The notes under the pieces: generated by a model
Told to the model about the DNA's origin: nothing
What the model saw: only the letters and a program-made list of their open reading frames with translations
The model's database searches: none
Shown here: positions 14,984 to 23,566 of the stretch, piece by piece
Numbering within the stretch: position 1 is the stretch's first letter
Layout of the letters: each line of letters opens with the position of its first letter
From: Ruegeria denitrificans
GTDB taxonomy: Bacteria > Pseudomonadota > Alphaproteobacteria > Rhodobacterales > Rhodobacteraceae
Assembly (NCBI RefSeq): GCF_001458295.1
Contig: NZ_CYUD01000023.1
Span: 1-37,635, forward strand
Reading direction: 5' to 3'
Length of the DNA: 37,635 bases
Translations under genes and position numbers: made by a program

Positions 14984-15833
14984 GTGACCCAGAAGGCTGA
15001 ATTCCTGGATCGTATGGGTTTGGACATGCCCATTATTCAGGCCCCGATGGCAGGCGTTTCAACACCTCAGTTGGCCGCCAACGTCTCAAATTCAGGCGGT
15101 TTGGGATCGCTAGGGCTGTGCGCAATGAATACAGAGGCAGCGCGCAAAGCGATACGGGACACCAAGGCTCTGACCAACGGCGCCTTCAATGTGAATGCGT
15201 TCTGATACCGACCAGCCAAAGATGATCCCAAAACACAGCCCGCTTGGCTCCAAACACTTGGGTCTCATTTCGCGGAATTCGACGCCACACCTCCTGTGCA
15301 ATTGTCTGAAATTTATCCGACATTCACCAAAAACCAGGCGATAACACAAATGCTGCTCGAGGAACGCCCCGCAGTTGTCAGTTTTCATTTTGGTTTACCC
15401 ACGGCAGAGCGGTTGTCAGCATTAAAATCTGCAGGCGGCATTATGGACGGATTCGGGATCAAATCGGCATTGGATCTGGGCGCCGTCGCCGCGCAACTGG
15501 GAACCGCGTTTGTTGCGTGCAAGGAAAACGCTGCGAATGCGGATTACCTTAAAGAAATGGCGGACGAAACACTGTGATGACGCGCGCCATTTCAGGCCGC
15601 CCCGCCCGTTACGTGGAAAACGGATTCACGAGGTTGGGCACCAAAGTGGACAGTCGTGAAATACCTCAATACCCGATTGCCTATGATGCGGGTAAAGCGC
15701 TGAACGCCGCCCCAGCCGGAAACGATTTAGGTTATGCTGCCCACTGGGCCGGGCAAGGGCTCCATTGTCTCGCCAAATGCCGGCGGCCGAACTGATGGCC
15801 GCCCTGTCGGGAGAGGCAATACTCCAGACATAG
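14984..15833 (+). pseudogene. Nitronate monooxygenase (2-nitropropane dioxygenase family) remnant
   Basis: From a GTG at 14984 the text is typical: DMPIIQAPMAGVSTPQLAA and GGLGSLGLCAMNTEAARKAI. A TGA at 15203-15205 interrupts NVNAF*YRPAKDDP, where relatives usually have cysteine. The same frame continues through QTLGSHFAEFDATPP and VVSFHFGLP. After LKSAGG it jumps to IMDGFGIKSALDLGA, losing about 50 residues that include much of the FMN-binding barrel. A frameshift near 15574 leads to VMTRAISGRPARYVENGF and PIAYDAGKALNAAP. Another at about 15759 leads to PLSRQMPAAELMAALSGE. The frame finally ends in TAG at 15831-15833. It has four or more independent lesions and is certainly inactive. Confidence 0.87.
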
Positions 15834-16575
15834 TGATTGGCCAAATCCGCTGTTAGCAGCAACTGACGAGCACCTCTGTCGAGCATAAACCACATATGTC
15901 CGAGCGTGTGACCAAAGCTGGCTATGGTTGTGATACCAGATGCGATACGGGCTCCGTCTTCGACAAATTCGAAATGATCGACAATGGGTGTTACCAGCGC
16001 GGCAACCCCACTCGCGACGGGGTGATTTAGGCCCGGTTTCGACCAGAAATCATACTCGGCTGCTGCCGTTCCATGGCTTGCGTTTGGCAATGCCGGTCCA
16101 TCGGCATTCAGCAACCCGCCAATGTGGTCAGTATGCATAATGGGTGATCACCACCCCATCGATATTCGTTGACTGAACCCCAACCGACGCCAACGCTTTA
16201 ACCAAGCCCCCGTACCCGAAACACGTGTCAAACAGCACAAGCTCTGATCCAGTATCGACCAGAGTTGGGGTGAACGAAAATTGCAGTCGATCCGAAGGGA
16301 TGAAATTTTCCTGCGACACACGGTGAAACTCTTCGGCAGTCGAGGTTAAGCCATATAGACCTTTGGGGTCGTTGTTCATGACACTGGCGTCCAGCAATGT
16401 GGTTACCAATAGATCACCCAGCTTGAAACTGCGGACGATGGGGTCTTGTGCCGGGGCAATCTGACCGGTGGCTTAAACCGGTGCCGCACCAAACGCCAGC
16501 GGCGTGGCTGCAAGACCCGCCTAGGCAGAACGGCGAGAGAGTTTGTAAGTGATGATGCGATCCCAATTCGTCTTG
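15800..16575 (-). pseudogene. Tat-type metallo-beta-lactamase-fold hydrolase remnant
   Basis: Reading on the minus strand, a twin-arginine leader (YKLSRRSA) is broken by TAG at 16523-16521 and TAA at 16475-16473. The same frame then gives AQDPIVRSFKLGDLLVTTLL, FIPSDRLQFSFTPTLVDTG and ELVLFDTCFGYGGL. At the metal site the frame reads VVITHYAY and stops. Removing one T near 16139-16140 restores ITHMHTDHIGGLLN, the HxHxDH motif. The shifted frame continues to FGHTLGHMWFMLDRGARQLL and LANHYVWSIASPD. There homology ends, with about 75 residues missing, at the junction with the convergent nitronate monooxygenase remnant. The true start is not clear. Confidence 0.83.
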
Positions 16576-16824
16576 AACTCTGAAGACAGATTAGGGTGGG
16601 CCAATCCGCATCCAAATCACGGGATGGTTACCCCATTAGAAAATCGACTCCTGACGTTCACGAACAAGGCCGGGGTTCCAAAAGCATCACGTGCTTGCAG
16701 CGATCCGCGTGATCGCTTCATCGATCTACCCTAAGGCGTTTGCAACCCCGTGGAAGTCAATGGCCGCCGCCAGATACCCGTCGGTTTCGGCAGTGGCAGC
16801 GTGGTCTACAAGGCTTACGATCAT

Positions 16825-18019
16825 TCACTGCTGCATATATCGCGACGAGAATTGTATCTGGAAGCGTGTTCGATCCGTTTCAACCGCTGTACGGCCGACA
16901 TGCGCGGGAAAGTGGCGGTTTAACAGAGACCTGGCGGCCCTGCCCGCCTCGACCCATGCATCAGAGCGATCGCTGAGCGGTAGACAATAGTAATCGCACG
17001 GCATTGCGGCCAATGTCTGATCACCTTAAGGGGGTGTCCCTCGCCGCGAATGGAATTCTCGATCACAAACCCTTCGAAGGACACGCGAAGAAGGCTGCCA
17101 AACATACCTGCGGATTCATAGATCAGATTGCGCCCTGCCAATCCAGCAGCCAGAGCAGCCAACCCTTTCTCGTACTCCGCTTGCGCATCGGGCAGATTGG
17201 ACTCTGTCATCGAGGTCGCGCCGCCCGAAATCAGGCCCAGGAAATTGATCAGCTGAGTAGAACCAGCAATTAAGATCGCCATTTCGACGCGGCCACCAGC
17301 ATCCTCACCATAGCGCAATCGATGAAATATGCGTTTGCAGTAGGAATTTTAGACGAATACACCGGGCGCACCAGCATCATATCGAACATCTCGATACAAG
17401 TATCAACGTGGCCGCCAAAGCTGAACCTTGTGCCGATTGGCTCAGTCGTGCCGCTGGCGTTAGCGTAAACAGTGTTGATATCCTGATCAAAAATATATGG
17501 CACATCCGTGGCCACACAGCATCGGGTGAACCAGCAGATATTGTCCAGCTGATCCGCCAAACGGGTAAAGTCGTACAAATCGCGCTGGGTCTATGGGCGA
17601 TAAGACCCGCTCTCTATGTCAAGCGTTTGCACGGCAGCACCGCCTGTACCAAAACGCACATCCTGCTTATTAACCTTGAAATCATGGCGCGGGTCCTGCC
17701 CAATCAAGGTCAGGGATTTGGATGTCGCGGCAATGATGTCTTCCACGAAGTCCCGCATAAAAAGCAACCGGCCATGCGCATCGACTTGACAGCCCCGCGC
17801 GATAGCCAGTTCTTTGATCTGCTCCGGGACATCGCTAATACCGACAGTGGCCAGCAAGGCGAACGCTGCATCAATCACCTAACGGCATTGGGCTTCCGTC
17901 AGCGGGCCGTACTGGCCGCCGGGTACGCCAGGAAGGGCCGGGTTTGGCACTTCATCGCCCGAGTTTTGACGTGAGGCGACACGAGCGGCACGACCGCCAG
18001 CACGGGCACGGCGCGTCAT
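16825..18019 (-). pseudogene. MttB-family (trimethylamine methyltransferase-like) remnant
   Basis: An ATG at 18019 overlaps the TGA of the upstream FAD/GcvT gene (ATGA). The frame reads PGGQYGPLTEAQCR, then TAG (codon 47), then VIDAAFALLATVGISDVPEQ and FGTGGAAVQTLDIESGSYRP. A second TAG follows (codon 143, 17593-17591), then RDLYDFTRLADQLDNICWFT. A one-base loss near 17372 shifts the frame and a TAA follows. Then come RYGEDAGG, an apparent deletion, GSTQLINFLGL, DAQAEYEKGLAALAAGLAG and YESAGMFGSLLRVSFEGFVI. After another break the C-terminus is WVEAGRAARSLLNRHFPAHV to QIQFSSRYMQQ. Parental proteins are about 500 residues. They are pyrrolysine-free MttB relatives of the kind found near GcvT-like dehydrogenases. 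Confidence 0.85.
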
Positions 18020-20445
18020 GCCAAACCCCTGGGCAGGGTGTTTTCCGGATCAAACAGACAAGGCGGACAAACCGTGGCACAGACGGTTTCGCCAATCAGC
18101 AATACTTCGAGCTCGGAGCCTCCGGCGACATGTTTCGGGTCAATATAGGCCATGGCGAGGTTTTTGTTGGTGCGATACCCCCATGAAGCCGAAGTGATCG
18201 AACCAATCGGGACGCCATCCAAAAACACGCCTTCACCGGGCTGGGCCGGCCCTTTGGTGCTGTGGATCTCCAGAATAACCCTCTCTTTACGGTTACCTGC
18301 CTTCTTTTGTGCCAACAGACCGGGTTTTCCGGGGAAGTCCTTGTGCTGATTGACGAACCGCGAGAGTCTGGCTTCGATTGGATTGAATTCGGTGATGAAA
18401 TCACCTTTCCAATGGCCATACCCCTTTTCAAGCCGCATCGAGTCAATTGCGAACATACCAAAATGCGACAGGCCGAATTCAGCGCCTGAATTGGCAAGGA
18501 TTTCATAAGCGGCATAAAGCTGGGTGTTGGGGATGTGCAATTCGAACGCCTGTTCGCCGGAATAGCTAATTGCAATGGCTAACGCTTCGACATACCCGAT
18601 GAAAACGCGCTGTGCGCTGAGCCATGGGAAGTCAGCTTGCCCCCATTTTGTACACCGAGAAACCGAGGCCAGCAGGTCACGGGTTTTAGGTCCCGCCACG
18701 ACCAGCATCGTATGCGTATTGGTGCGGCTTTTGATCCGAATGTCCGACCCTTCTGGTAACCGCTCGGTCAGCCAGTCCATATCATGGTATTCTGCTGTCG
18801 CAGCAGACCCATAGAAAACTTCTCCTCCCGGCAGGGGCACAATCGTCGCCTCACCCGCGATATTGCCTTTGGGTGTTAGGTAATAACACAGGCTTGCTTT
18901 GCCCGGCTTATTCGAAACTCTCGAACAGGTCAGGCTGTCGAGCCATTCCAACGCCCCAGTTCCGGTAATCCGGTAGTGATTGAAGCCCGACAGTTCCGCT
19001 AGTCCCACATTGGTTGTCAGCGCCCTTACCTCAGCCCCGACAACATCATGCCAGTTCTGAAAGGTATAGCCATGAGTCGTTTCGAAATCGGCACTTGGTC
19101 TATAGAATTCCGCACGCTCCCATCCATTGACGACGCCAAACTCGGCCCCTTTGCCTTTGAGCACGGGATACAGCGGAGACGTTTTGGCGGGGCGTCCTGC
19201 GGGGCGATGTTCATGCGGCAGGTGCCAGCGGAATTCGTGCTGGTAATCTTCGATGGATTTCAACGCAGTAAATTCGGTGTTGGCAAAGCTGGTAATACGA
19301 CGGGGATCAAGCTGCCAGCTATCCCATTCAGTTTCCCCGTGCACCATCATTTGCGCGATCATCTTGCCGTAACCGCCCCCTTCGCCAATCCCCACACGCA
19401 AGCCATTCATTGACCAGCAATTGCGTAGGCCGGGTTGTTTGCCAACCAGTGGACCTGCATCCGAGGCATAGGAGATCGGCCCATTGACCACCGATTTGAT
19501 ACCGACCTCCTGCAGGCAAGGAAGGCGCTCAAAGATTGGCTCCATCTTGGGCAAGAGACGATCCAGATCGTCCAGGCACAGGGCGTTGACAAAATCCGGG
19601 TCTATCCCGTCCATGCCAAAGGTTTTGCAATCATGCTCGTAAATACCGACCAGCAGCCCCTTCTTTTCCTGCCGCATATAGAATGTATCACGTGGACAGC
19701 GCACCATAGGCACACGATCCGGGCGGTCGACCAATTCCGGGATATCTTCGGTGACAAAATACATATGCTCCATCGCGATCACTGGATATTTGATGCCCAT
19801 CAGCGCACCTACCTCATTGACCCGATAGCCCGCGGCAATCACAATATGTTCGGCGGTGATTGTGCCATTGTCGGTGGTGACCAGCCATTCGTCATTGGGC
19901 AATTGTTTCAGCGCCGTGACGGGTGTGTTCCGGTGAATGGCGGCACCTGCCTTACGTGAACGCGCGGCCAGGGCCTGACACAGTTGCGCCGGATCAATAT
20001 CACCGTCTTTCTCATCCCACATGACCGCCAGAACTCCATCTGTGTTCAGCAGCGGATTGCGCCGCTTTGCTTCGGCGGCATCCAGCAGGTCGAATTCGAT
20101 CCCCAACCCTTTGGCAACGGAAAGAATGTGATGCACCTCATCCACATGGGTCGGGTTGGTCAGCAGCCGCATCCCGCCCGTGGCATGATGATAATTGATC
20201 GGATAAGTCGGATCGTCAGCCAATTCCTTATACAATTTGATCGTGTAGTCGCGCAGCAAAAGCAGCAGTTGATTGAACGCAACGCTTGGGCACTGGGCCG
20301 CCGAGTGCCAGGTCGTGCCTGAGGTCAGCTCATTCCGTTCGAGCAAAACCGCGTCGGTCCAGCCCTCCTGACAAAGGTGATAGAGCGCCGACAACCCGCC
20401 GATACCTCCGCCAATAACAACCACACGTGCATGGCTTTGCATCAC
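18016..20445 (-). CDS. FAD-dependent dehydrogenase with GcvT domain (dimethylglycine/sarcosine dehydrogenase-like)
   Basis: This intact 809-residue enzyme has three parts. An N-terminal DAO-type FAD domain carries VVVIGGGIGGLSALYHL at residues 8-24. The TSGTTWHSA motif near residue 42 contains the His that covalently binds FAD in dimethylglycine dehydrogenase. A central FAO-type segment follows around 370-430. A C-terminal aminomethyltransferase (GcvT) domain spans about 435-800, with LAELSGFNHYRITGTGALEW and a barrel-like tail. Relatives remove a methyl group from N-methylated glycines and pass the one-carbon unit to tetrahydrofolate in the same protein. The substrate of this member is not established. 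Its stop overlaps the start of the dead mttB-like gene, so the two were one operon. A LysR gene diverges upstream. Confidence 0.88.
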   Translation of the reverse strand: MMQSHARVVVIGGGIGGLSALYHLCQEGWTDAVLLERNELTSGTTWHSAAQCPSVAFNQLLLLLRDYTIKLYKELADDPTYPINYHHATGGMRLLTNPTHVDEVHHILSVAKGLGIEFDLLDAAEAKRRNPLLNTDGVLAVMWDEKDGDIDPAQLCQALAARSRKAGAAIHRNTPVTALKQLPNDEWLVTTDNGTITAEHIVIAAGYRVNEVGALMGIKYPVIAMEHMYFVTEDIPELVDRPDRVPMVRCPRDTFYMRQEKKGLLVGIYEHDCKTFGMDGIDPDFVNALCLDDLDRLLPKMEPIFERLPCLQEVGIKSVVNGPISYASDAGPLVGKQPGLRNCWSMNGLRVGIGEGGGYGKMIAQMMVHGETEWDSWQLDPRRITSFANTEFTALKSIEDYQHEFRWHLPHEHRPAGRPAKTSPLYPVLKGKGAEFGVVNGWERAEFYRPSADFETTHGYTFQNWHDVVGAEVRALTTNVGLAELSGFNHYRITGTGALEWLDSLTCSRVSNKPGKASLCYYLTPKGNIAGEATIVPLPGGEVFYGSAATAEYHDMDWLTERLPEGSDIRIKSRTNTHTMLVVAGPKTRDLLASVSRCTKWGQADFPWLSAQRVFIGYVEALAIAISYSGEQAFELHIPNTQLYAAYEILANSGAEFGLSHFGMFAIDSMRLEKGYGHWKGDFITEFNPIEARLSRFVNQHKDFPGKPGLLAQKKAGNRKERVILEIHSTKGPAQPGEGVFLDGVPIGSITSASWGYRTNKNLAMAYIDPKHVAGGSELEVLLIGETVCATVCPPCLFDPENTLPRGLA

Positions 20446-20551
20446 CCATCTCCAAAAAATCTAACTTCGTTGAACTATCTGTGTGTTCCTTTGTTTTGAA
20501 AATCAGAAAATTTAAAATACAAAAATCAAAAAAAATGAATTAGGAATATCA

Positions 20552-21487
20552 ATGGATACCAGCCTGAAAGCGTTGCGATATTTCATGGCCGCTGCCAACA
20601 GCGGCAGCATTACCGAAGCTTCCAAACAGATGCATGTGGTGCCGTCTGCCATCTTGGCAGCGGTCAATCAGGTGGAAGATGCCTTTGGATTGCAATTAAC
20701 GGTGCGACATCGCGCAAAAGGGATCGCACCCACGTCGACCGGGCAAATTCTGATGCCACGTATTCAGCATCTGTTGGATGAATACGAAACCCTGATGAGC
20801 CAGGGTGCTGAGATGCGCACTCATTTGGTTGGAACTTTAACGGTGGGTTATTACGCCCCCGTGGCACCGGCATTTTTGCCCGGAATCGCGCAGTCGCTGC
20901 TGGTCGAAAACCCGCGCGTCGACATCAAATTCATCGAATGTGATAGCAACTCCGCCCAGGCCGGGTTGCTCAGTGGCGAATTTGACGTGATCCTTAGCGT
21001 CGCTGAAAGCTTAGCGCCCGGCGTGACCTATGAAACCCTGATCGACGTGCCCGCCTATCTTCTGGTTCCTGAAAAGCATGCCTTCGCATCCCAAGCCAGT
21101 GTTTCGCTTTCGGATTTGAATGACCAAGCCATGGTTCTTCTCGATCTTCCTGTTATCAGCGATTACTACAGCCGGATGTTTGAGCAGGCCGAAGTCGCGC
21201 CAAATATCGTCTGCACTGCAACAACGCTGGAAATGGTACGAAGCTTGGTCGGCACAGGCGTCGGATGCTCGCTGCTGCATATGCGTCCGAAAACGCAACT
21301 GACCTACTCTGGTCATCGTATCGTGGAAATCCCCTTACACCCCGCTGTTGACCCCTTGAAAATCGTTCTTGCATATTTGCCGAACAATCCGCGACGCGTC
21401 GTAAAATACTTCACCGACAGTCTGCGGGATTTGTTTGCAGAATCCGATGTCGACCGCTTGTTGGTCGCACCTTCGGACTCTGAATAA
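20552..21487 (+). CDS. LysR-family transcriptional regulator
   Basis: This 311-residue protein has the LysR layout. An N-terminal winged helix (about 1-62) includes LRYFMAAANSGSITEASKQM and the helix VPSAILAAVNQVEDAFG. A linker and an effector domain (about 95-300) follow, with GTLTVGYYAPVAPAFLPG and VRSLVGTGVGCSLLHMRP. The start has AGGA seven bases upstream. It is divergent from the FAD/GcvT dehydrogenase across an AT-rich 106-base gap. The gap contains a TTC-GTT-GAA near-palindrome (20466-20474), a plausible LysR contact. Control of the dehydrogenase operon is inferred from position. The usual ligand of such a regulator would be the substrate or product of the dehydrogenase. Confidence 0.9.
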   Translation: MDTSLKALRYFMAAANSGSITEASKQMHVVPSAILAAVNQVEDAFGLQLTVRHRAKGIAPTSTGQILMPRIQHLLDEYETLMSQGAEMRTHLVGTLTVGYYAPVAPAFLPGIAQSLLVENPRVDIKFIECDSNSAQAGLLSGEFDVILSVAESLAPGVTYETLIDVPAYLLVPEKHAFASQASVSLSDLNDQAMVLLDLPVISDYYSRMFEQAEVAPNIVCTATTLEMVRSLVGTGVGCSLLHMRPKTQLTYSGHRIVEIPLHPAVDPLKIVLAYLPNNPRRVVKYFTDSLRDLFAESDVDRLLVAPSDSE

Positions 21488-21691
21488 CCGATCCTTTTTT
21501 TCAAAGTCCTCTGTACCTCTGGCAAAAAAGTCAAACGACGCTCTGTTTCACCGGCGGAACGCGCGATTGCATCCCAACTGACATGGTCGCCGTGCTGAGC
21601 CTGCATGCGCCTGATCCGGAATCTGTCGCGGATCCGTAGCTTTCTTGGCGCGCTGCGACCCCCTGCCTGACTAGCCATCGCCCAACCGACA

Positions 21692-23428
21692 TCAATAAAA
21701 ATGCGGCAGGTTTTTCTCACGCGCCGCACGGACCCAGTTGGGCACAAACGGAATTATTTTGTCTTGTGAGGGCACCATGATCTCTACGAAGTTCGCCCCC
21801 GGGTTGGCTATGGCTTCTGACAGGATTGGCTCGATATCAGCCTCTGAGGTGATACGAGCCGTTTTAAAGCCGAAACCTTCGGCCACCTTGACATAATCGA
21901 CGGCCCCGAAATCGGTGCTCCAAGGTTCATCAACGTCATCAAGCAGGATTGCTTCGCCGCGAATCCAGCCAAACGCATCGTTACGGGTCAGGATCACGGT
22001 TACGTTCTTGCCCGACCGTTTGAGGGTTTCCATATCTCCGATCACAAAACCAAAAGACCCGTCCCCAGTGAATGAGATTATCGGGCCGTCATTGGCATAA
22101 GCCGCCCCGATACAGGCGGGAACCGAGTATCCCAGGGCACCCATCGAATAATTGGTGATGTAACGACGGCCGGGTATGCGAAAGGTCAACAGCGCTGATG
22201 GATAGATCGCGCTGACACCCGGTTCCGAGGTCACCACCGCGTCATCAGGCATGATTTTGTCCAGCACCTGCGACAGCCGCACGGGTGACAGTGTGCCTTC
22301 GGGCATGGGGATGTTTGAGTTGAAGACCTTATCGAGCGCGGTCTTTTTGACGGGGTTCAAATCAACTCTGGGCCGGTCAAGGTTGGGGTGCTCAGCCCGG
22401 ATAATCTCAACCATATATTCAATGCTGGCGCGCGCATCGCCCACCATACCGACCTGCACCGGAAAATTGTTGCCAACATGGGCTTCGGCAATGTCGAGAT
22501 GTAGGAAGGTCTTGCTGTTTGGGTCGCCATACAGCTTCCAGTGATCAGTCGCCGCGCTGTCCGTGTTTGAGCCGATGAAAAAGATCGTGTCGGCCTCATG
22601 GACGTATTGATTTGAATATTCCATGCCGCCCCGACCACCGATCACACGCAGAGCCAGAGGATGATCTTCGGGAATGGTGCCTTTGCCCGGCGTAGTGGTT
22701 CCAACGGGAATTTGCAGCAGTTCTGCCAATTCTAAAATGACATCCGACGCCTTGGAAATAAGCCCTCCCTGCCCGCAGACGATGGCCGGTTTTTCCGCCT
22801 TGATCAGAATATCAATGGCGGCGCGAATCTTCCCATGATCCGCGACGGGACGATGGGCCGGATAATGGCTGTATTCAGGCTCTGCATAAAGATCGCCGAT
22901 CTCGGCCTCTTCGCCATAAATGTTGATGGGCACCCGGATATGAACCGGCGCAGGGCGCCCCGACGTTGCCACGCGGAAGGCACGGCGCAACAAAAAGGGG
23001 ATGTCCTTTACATTTGTCAGGACAAAGCTTTCCTTGCAAATACTGTCATAGAGCCTGGTTTGATCGACCCCGGTCAGCCCATGTTTCTTGTCCTGATTGA
23101 TCGGGATGTCCGAGCTGAAAAAGATTACCGGAACCGAGCTGAGGAATGCCTCGGTGATGCCGGGTGTGCAGTGGGTGATGCCCGGGCTTGGGGCCTCAAG
23201 AACACAAGGACGTCCAGTGATTTTGGCATAGGCCTCAGCCGCGTAGGAAGCTGTGCGTTCATCGCGTGTCAGAACAAACTCGATATCGCTGTGGGCGCGC
23301 CATTCCTTGTACCAGCCGATTGTCGTTTCACCGGGCAGACCGAACACATGGCGTACGCCGTGAAGTTCCAGCATCTTCAGGATGACCTGCGCGCCGTTCA
23401 TCCGCATGGGACCTGCCGGATTCACCAT
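21692..23428 (-). CDS. Thiamine-diphosphate-dependent enzyme (acetolactate synthase-like fold)
   Basis: The ATG at 23428, with GGAG eight bases upstream, gives 578 residues. The three-domain order is PYR domain, central domain and PP domain. The PYR domain starts with MRMNGAQVILKMLELHGVRH and FGLPGETTIGW. Its catalytic Glu is in TRDERTASYAAEAYAKITG. The PP domain has the TPP/Mg signature TGDGSFGFVIGDMETL through LTRNDAFGWIRG. No small regulatory subunit is adjacent and the central FAD-site residues of true acetolactate synthase are not evident. A 2-oxoacid decarboxylase or related carboligase is likely. AruI of Pseudomonas (2-ketoarginine decarboxylase), often annotated as acetolactate synthase, belongs to this fold. 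That comparison is prompted by the nearby ureohydrolase and is only inference. The gene is divergent from a GntR regulator. Confidence 0.88.
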   Translation of the reverse strand: MVNPAGPMRMNGAQVILKMLELHGVRHVFGLPGETTIGWYKEWRAHSDIEFVLTRDERTASYAAEAYAKITGRPCVLEAPSPGITHCTPGITEAFLSSVPVIFFSSDIPINQDKKHGLTGVDQTRLYDSICKESFVLTNVKDIPFLLRRAFRVATSGRPAPVHIRVPINIYGEEAEIGDLYAEPEYSHYPAHRPVADHGKIRAAIDILIKAEKPAIVCGQGGLISKASDVILELAELLQIPVGTTTPGKGTIPEDHPLALRVIGGRGGMEYSNQYVHEADTIFFIGSNTDSAATDHWKLYGDPNSKTFLHLDIAEAHVGNNFPVQVGMVGDARASIEYMVEIIRAEHPNLDRPRVDLNPVKKTALDKVFNSNIPMPEGTLSPVRLSQVLDKIMPDDAVVTSEPGVSAIYPSALLTFRIPGRRYITNYSMGALGYSVPACIGAAYANDGPIISFTGDGSFGFVIGDMETLKRSGKNVTVILTRNDAFGWIRGEAILLDDVDEPWSTDFGAVDYVKVAEGFGFKTARITSEADIEPILSEAIANPGANFVEIMVPSQDKIIPFVPNWVRAAREKNLPHFY

Positions 23429-23459
23429 TGTATTCTCCGCTTCGAGCGTTGCTTGATTG

Positions 23460-23473
23460 AATTGTCGACAATT
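23460..23473. promoter_or_regulatory. Perfect 14-bp palindrome, probable GntR/FadR-type operator
   Basis: AATTGTCGACAATT is a perfect palindrome. It matches the general GntR-family half-site pattern GT-x-x-AC, which FCD-type members bind. It lies 31 bases before the TPP-enzyme start and 93 bases before the divergent gntR start, overlapping where promoters should lie. A second short palindrome, CAATATTG, is at 23481-23488. Binding by the adjacent regulator is inference. Confidence 0.6.
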
Positions 23474-23566
23474 AATTATACAATATTGCCGACCAGTCAA
23501 TACTCAGTTCAAACTTCGGCAAAAACCTGTTAGTCCAAAGCCTGATCCTTGCCGTAGGGAAACCGG

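Noticed and set aside
15203..15205. TGA at a usual cysteine position in the nitronate monooxygenase frame (selenocysteine?)
   Set aside because: The same gene has a large internal deletion and two frameshifts, and no SECIS-like hairpin was seen directly after the TGA. Nonsense mutation is the simple reading.
17591..17881. Two in-frame TAG codons in an MttB-family gene, which could suggest pyrrolysine
   Set aside because: The TAGs are at codons 47 and 143, far from the active-site pyrrolysine position of true MttB. A frameshift, a TAA and internal deletions follow, and no pyl genes are in the window. They are nonsense mutations.
21313..21678. Possible small minus-strand gene just after the TPP-enzyme stop (text such as HGDHVSWDAIARSAGETERR)
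   Set aside because: Half of the frame is antisense to the LysR gene, there is no ribosome-binding site and no recognised family.
21692..23428. True acetolactate synthase for branched-chain amino acid synthesis
   Set aside because: No small regulatory subunit follows, the gene stands divergent from a GntR regulator in a catabolic setting, and the sequence fits the wider TPP-enzyme family better.
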